A program made the translations under genes and the position numbers. Of a stretch of 23,742 nt of DNA, positions 20,637 through 23,742 are shown piece after piece. The stretch spans positions 1-23,742 of the forward strand of contig JAGGSL010000054.1 of NCBI GenBank assembly GCA_021159125.1, in the 5' to 3' direction. Within the stretch, counting starts at the first letter, position 1. Each line of letters starts with the position of its first letter. The DNA comes from Thermoplasmata archaeon. Its GTDB lineage: Archaea > Thermoplasmatota > E2 > UBA202 > DSCA01. The notes beneath the pieces were generated by a model. That model did no database searches and was not told the origin of the DNA. It saw only the letters and a list, made by a program, of their open reading frames with translations.

Positions 20637-22454
20637 TCAGTGGAAGCTGGGTCTTCTGCTCAGAAGTTTTGGCAGGGAAAGCGGCTGATACGGCAAATCT
20701 TTCATCTTCTCGGCAATCATATCATTCAGCTCCTCCAGCGATAATTCTTCCCTGCAATCAAAGCGGCATCTTGGTCTGAACGTACCGCTCCTCTCCTTTT
20801 CACCATATACTATTATTATTGGCACCCACTCTTTCTCCGCCTCCCTTATCTTCTTGGAAACACTTGCATCTCTATCATCGATATCAACCCTGGCATTTAT
20901 TTTTTGGGACAGGGCAATGCATTCATCCACAAATTCATCGCTTACAGGGATAATCCGGACTTGGGTTGGGGAAAGCCAGAACGGGAGCATTCCTTTCTCC
21001 CCTCTTCTCATTTTCTTTGCTTCCTTTTCAAGAAGAGCACATACGCAACGATCTATGCCCCCAGATATGGATGCATGCAGCAGCAGAGGATATTTTCTAT
21101 TGCCTTTTTCGTCGATATAGGTTATATTGAATGATTCTGGATTCTCAACATCTATCTGCACCGTTGAGAGAGCAAATGATTTTCCTACAGAATCGTTCAT
21201 ATTGAACTCAAATTTTGTGATAAAATAGAAATAGCGCTCATTCCACATTTCCACAAGAATAGGTTTTCCAACTTCTTTAGCTATTTCCGCGGCAAATTCC
21301 CTATTTTCCTCAAAGAAGGACTTTACAAATCTTATGGCAACTTCACCTTCCAGCCCAACAAGCTTTACCCATTCCATTGATAGCATAAACTGCTTTTTAA
21401 ATTCTTCAAGAGCCTGCTCTTTGTCCATGCAGAGAGTATGCATATCTGGCATGGTGAAGGCTCTCAGCCTTTTAATGCCCGAAAGTTCGCCATGCTGTTC
21501 TTTCCTGAAAGATTTTGCGAGTTCAAATATCCTGATGGGCAAATTTTTGTAAGAAATTGTCATATCGCTCGCCATCAGATATTGACCAAAACATGCTGCA
21601 AATCTCAGAAACAGTTCCTTTCCTTTATCCCCTTTAACCCTGTATTGCCTTGCCGGAAACTTCTTCAGGTATTTGCTCAGTGCAGGATGCTGTGTGTCAT
21701 ACATGATTGGAGTTTCTACCTCCATTGCGCCTGCTGAAAGGCACATCTCCTCCACCTTTCTTTCAAGCAATTTTTTCACAAGCTTTCCCTTGGGATACCA
21801 TCTCATATTTCCGGGATCTGAGCCCGGCTCGTAGTCCACAAGCTCAAGGTCTTTCATCAATTTTATGTGGGCCGGCTCTCTTTCCGATTTCCTGCTGCCA
21901 AACGCTTCATATCGGTAAAATTTTTCTAATTCTTCATGCTTCCTGAAATCGAATTTTTCCGCTTCTATAAGTTCGCCTTCAGGAGTAAGTATGAACCAGG
22001 AAGATACGATTTTTTTCTTTTCTTCCTCTTCTTCCCCTGCGCCCTTTATTTCTCTGGAAAGCTCTGCCAGGGGATGCCCCTTGCAACTTAATTTGAAGGC
22101 CTTGTACCACCCAAAGGGCGAGCTTTTTACTGTAAATCTTTTGCTGAGTCGCTCCTTCAATTTTTTCAGAGCTTCCTTTGCAGCATCCGGGCCTGAAAGA
22201 TTTGAGGACAGGTGGGCATATGGATAAAGCATTATTTTGTCCACCCCCAAATTTCTTGCTACCTCCTCTATCTCATTTGATGCGTTTTTTACTGTTTCAT
22301 TTATAACATCCTCATCATCTTTTTCAACAGCAACAAAAACTGCAAGTGCTTCATCAAGGCGGTCTTTTTTGATATCTATCTCATCCGCCCCATCTATTGC
22401 CTTTTCCTTTGCCTCATATTCTATGTAATCTGTATGGAGTAAGAGAATCTTCAT
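20637..22454 (-). CDS. thrS: Threonyl-tRNA synthetase, archaeal type
   Basis: A 605-residue class II synthetase charging tRNA-Thr. Residues 1 to about 140 are the archaeal N-terminal editing domain of D-aminoacyl-tRNA deacylase fold, which removes serine. It begins MKILLLHTDYIEYEAK and has YPYAHLSSNLS (His81) and WYKAFKLSCKGHPLAELSR (Lys121). The catalytic core has motif 1 around MRWYPKGKLVKKLLE, motif 2 SFRKEQHGELSGIKRLRAFT, and motif 3 ISGGIDRCV. Probable zinc ligands are the Cys of AACFGQ, the His of PDMHTLC and the His of LLHASISGG. The anticodon-binding domain follows PFWLSPTQVRIIPVS. The frame is open to 22499, but a TATA box 26 nt upstream of the ATG at 22454 and the family N-terminus fix the start there. 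Confidence 0.96.
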   Translation of the reverse strand: MKILLLHTDYIEYEAKEKAIDGADEIDIKKDRLDEALAVFVAVEKDDEDVINETVKNASNEIEEVARNLGVDKIMLYPYAHLSSNLSGPDAAKEALKKLKERLSKRFTVKSSPFGWYKAFKLSCKGHPLAELSREIKGAGEEEEEKKKIVSSWFILTPEGELIEAEKFDFRKHEELEKFYRYEAFGSRKSEREPAHIKLMKDLELVDYEPGSDPGNMRWYPKGKLVKKLLERKVEEMCLSAGAMEVETPIMYDTQHPALSKYLKKFPARQYRVKGDKGKELFLRFAACFGQYLMASDMTISYKNLPIRIFELAKSFRKEQHGELSGIKRLRAFTMPDMHTLCMDKEQALEEFKKQFMLSMEWVKLVGLEGEVAIRFVKSFFEENREFAAEIAKEVGKPILVEMWNERYFYFITKFEFNMNDSVGKSFALSTVQIDVENPESFNITYIDEKGNRKYPLLLHASISGGIDRCVCALLEKEAKKMRRGEKGMLPFWLSPTQVRIIPVSDEFVDECIALSQKINARVDIDDRDASVSKKIREAEKEWVPIIIVYGEKERSGTFRPRCRFDCREELSLEELNDMIAEKMKDLPYQPLSLPKLLSRRPSFH

Positions 22455-22473
22455 AAGAGAGTAAAGCAAGGAG

Positions 22474-22486
22474 AGATATAAAATTG
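22474..22486 (-). promoter_or_regulatory. TATA box of thrS (decides its start)
   Basis: On the minus strand CAATTTTATATCTC is centred about 26 nt before the ATG at 22454 and would lie inside the coding region of the longer 22499 start, which is therefore unlikely. Confidence 0.55.
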
Positions 22487-22511
22487 TTTCATTTGCCAAA
22501 ATTTTGTATTC

Positions 22512-23654
22512 TCATATGCCCATCAAAATTCTCAGCATATCCCTCAAGCCGGGGGCAAGCCCAAGCACAAGTATGAAAAACTTTATCAGACCTGCCAATA
22601 TGGGCTTTTCCTTCAGTTCATTTTTCAGGTAGGAGTCCATTGCATAAATTACTCCAGCTATTATCGCAAGCTTTGCAAGAGGGTATGCCAGACCATAAAA
22701 GTGTCCCATGAGAAATAAAGGTATGGGATGTTTTTCGCCATAGCTTATATCCATGCCGAGAGGGTTTACAACTGCAAAATAGCTTGTCCATCCATCTATC
22801 ATATGGGCAAAAATGAGGGAGAGATTTATTCCCGAAGAAAATATTTTGCTCTCTGACATCTTTGCAAAGATAAATACAAGGAGGGTCACTGCGGAGGATA
22901 TAATCAGCACGAGAGGCAATATTACTACATTAACATGATCAAATGTGTTCCATCTGTCACCATATATCCATATGCTAATAAGGTAGAGAGATGGGAGCAA
23001 AAAAAGCAATCCGAGAGAGAACATTGTTGTTGAAACGTTTTTCCTATCCAGGTAAAAAAATATTGCCAGGGAAACAATAGAAAAAAGCCCGACCAGCAAA
23101 GGATGAACAGGGTGGTTGCATTTATCTGCAAAAATGACATACATTATGGCATATGCTGCATCTATTGCCAAAATTGAGAATACGAAAAGTTTAATTTTTT
23201 TGTCACTTCTTTCAATATATATTCCTGCAAGCAGGGATAAAAAAAAGTATATACCGACCTGGATGTATATTATCGGGGATATAAAAAAATAAGACAATGG
23301 TTTTTCAAAAAGGCCGCTGTCCTCCAAAACTCTTAAAGTCGAACCGAGGATTATGAATGGCAGGGATGCAATAAAAAAAGGCACATCTATTTTTATGTTA
23401 AAGTAATCAAAAAATCTGTACATAAGATAAACCATAACCAGAAGGAGCATTCCATAAATAAATTCAGATACAAGGGTGTAGCCCTCCGCCGCCCCCACCC
23501 CGTGATAGCTGACCGGATGGCCTGCTGCATCTGCCACTATGGGGCCCCATATGTACTTCCATATAAAATGGTCATAGAATATGGTAGGTGCAATCAGTAA
23601 ACCTGCTGCAAATGCAATGCAGGCAGCAATTACGGCAATCAGCCACGGACGCAT
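22512..23654 (-). CDS. DUF63-family polytopic membrane protein
   Basis: A 380-residue integral membrane protein with roughly eleven hydrophobic helices, of a family I know only from archaea and without an established function. The C-terminal half carries the family's diagnostic segments: AHMIDGWTSYFAVVNP, then YGEKHPIP, then GHFYGLAYPLAKL, and the terminal LGLAPGLRDMLR. Polar residues His, Asp, Glu, His recur inside or beside membrane helices, which hints at metal binding or catalysis, but this is only an inference. The ATG at 23654 has a TATA element 26 nt upstream. thrS lies 57 bp downstream in the same direction with its own promoter. Confidence 0.85.
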   Translation of the reverse strand: MRPWLIAVIAACIAFAAGLLIAPTIFYDHFIWKYIWGPIVADAAGHPVSYHGVGAAEGYTLVSEFIYGMLLLVMVYLMYRFFDYFNIKIDVPFFIASLPFIILGSTLRVLEDSGLFEKPLSYFFISPIIYIQVGIYFFLSLLAGIYIERSDKKIKLFVFSILAIDAAYAIMYVIFADKCNHPVHPLLVGLFSIVSLAIFFYLDRKNVSTTMFSLGLLFLLPSLYLISIWIYGDRWNTFDHVNVVILPLVLIISSAVTLLVFIFAKMSESKIFSSGINLSLIFAHMIDGWTSYFAVVNPLGMDISYGEKHPIPLFLMGHFYGLAYPLAKLAIIAGVIYAMDSYLKNELKEKPILAGLIKFFILVLGLAPGLRDMLRILMGI

Positions 23655-23674
23655 CTATTGAAAAATGAGAATCT

Positions 23675-23685
23675 GATAATAAATT
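23675..23685 (-). promoter_or_regulatory. TATA box of the DUF63 gene
   Basis: On the minus strand TAATTTATTATC is centred 26 nt upstream of the ATG at 23654, predicting a leaderless transcript. To its right, the last 11 bases of the window (TTTTTTAAACT) could be a TATA box for a rightward gene beyond the edge; that cannot be judged here. Confidence 0.5.
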
Positions 23686-23742
23686 AGTGGTAAAAAAAAT
23701 TGAAAAATGGGAAAAGAAATTAAAAGAGGGGTTTTTTAAACT

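Noticed and set aside
1..23742. Mobile elements, CRISPR arrays, tRNA or rRNA genes
   Set aside because: No transposase or integrase-like protein, no regularly spaced repeats, and no cloverleaf with the usual T-arm consensus was noticed when reading the intergenic regions, all of which are short. A covariance-model scan was not possible.

Overview
The window is archaeal, most likely from an uncultured euryarchaeote, with Thermoplasmatota a plausible but unproven placement. The signs are archaeal-type uS13, uS4 and uS11, an RNA polymerase subunit D carrying Fe-S motifs, an archaeal threonyl-tRNA synthetase with the DTD-like editing domain, a geranylgeranyl reductase, enzymes of the archaeal mevalonate pathway, and TATA-box promoters placed about 25 nt upstream of most start codons (leaderless transcription). 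The DNA is dense: no gene-free stretch reaches 300 bases, and I see no tRNA, rRNA, CRISPR array, insertion sequence or prophage gene.

Layout. (1) 1-1978, minus strand: a UbiD-family decarboxylase, probably anhydromevalonate phosphate decarboxylase and cut by the left edge, follows mevalonate kinase; together they point to the archaeal mevalonate route to isopentenyl phosphate. (2) 2060-7519, plus strand: an EamA/DMT transporter, an ArsR-like winged-helix protein, and two tandem histidine kinases. The first kinase is cytosolic (PAS-GAF-PAS). The second is membrane-bound, and its Cache domain carries a nearly complete amino-acid-binding motif. (3) 7622-11379: two phenylacetate-CoA ligase paralogues flank an AEC-family (auxin efflux carrier) transporter, which suggests handling of aryl acids derived from aromatic amino acids. 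(4) 11417-13038: geranylgeranyl reductase diverges from a DtxR/MntR-type metalloregulator. (5) 13113-15333: the rpsM-rpsD-rpsK-rpoD operon, in which rpoD is interrupted by an in-frame TAA and the conserved C-terminal 43 codons lie after it. (6) 15354-17344: ammonia-type NAD synthetase diverges from a nitrilase-fold amidase resembling the glutaminase domain of glutamine-dependent NAD synthetases, a possible split enzyme. (7) 17379-20632: thioredoxin reductase, then a 750-residue membrane-anchored protein built from three tandem DUF3068-like modules. (8) 20637-23654, minus strand: threonyl-tRNA synthetase and a DUF63 polytopic membrane protein.

The genes suggest an anaerobic or microaerobic archaeon that makes isoprenoid lipids by the archaeal mevalonate pathway, senses extracellular small molecules (probably amino acids) and activates aryl acids. 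The observations most worth checking are the stop codon inside rpoD, the candidate two-gene glutamine-dependent NAD synthetase, the triple DUF3068 protein, the amino-acid-type Cache kinase, and two palindromes abutting the TATA boxes of the AEC transporter and the metalloregulator.
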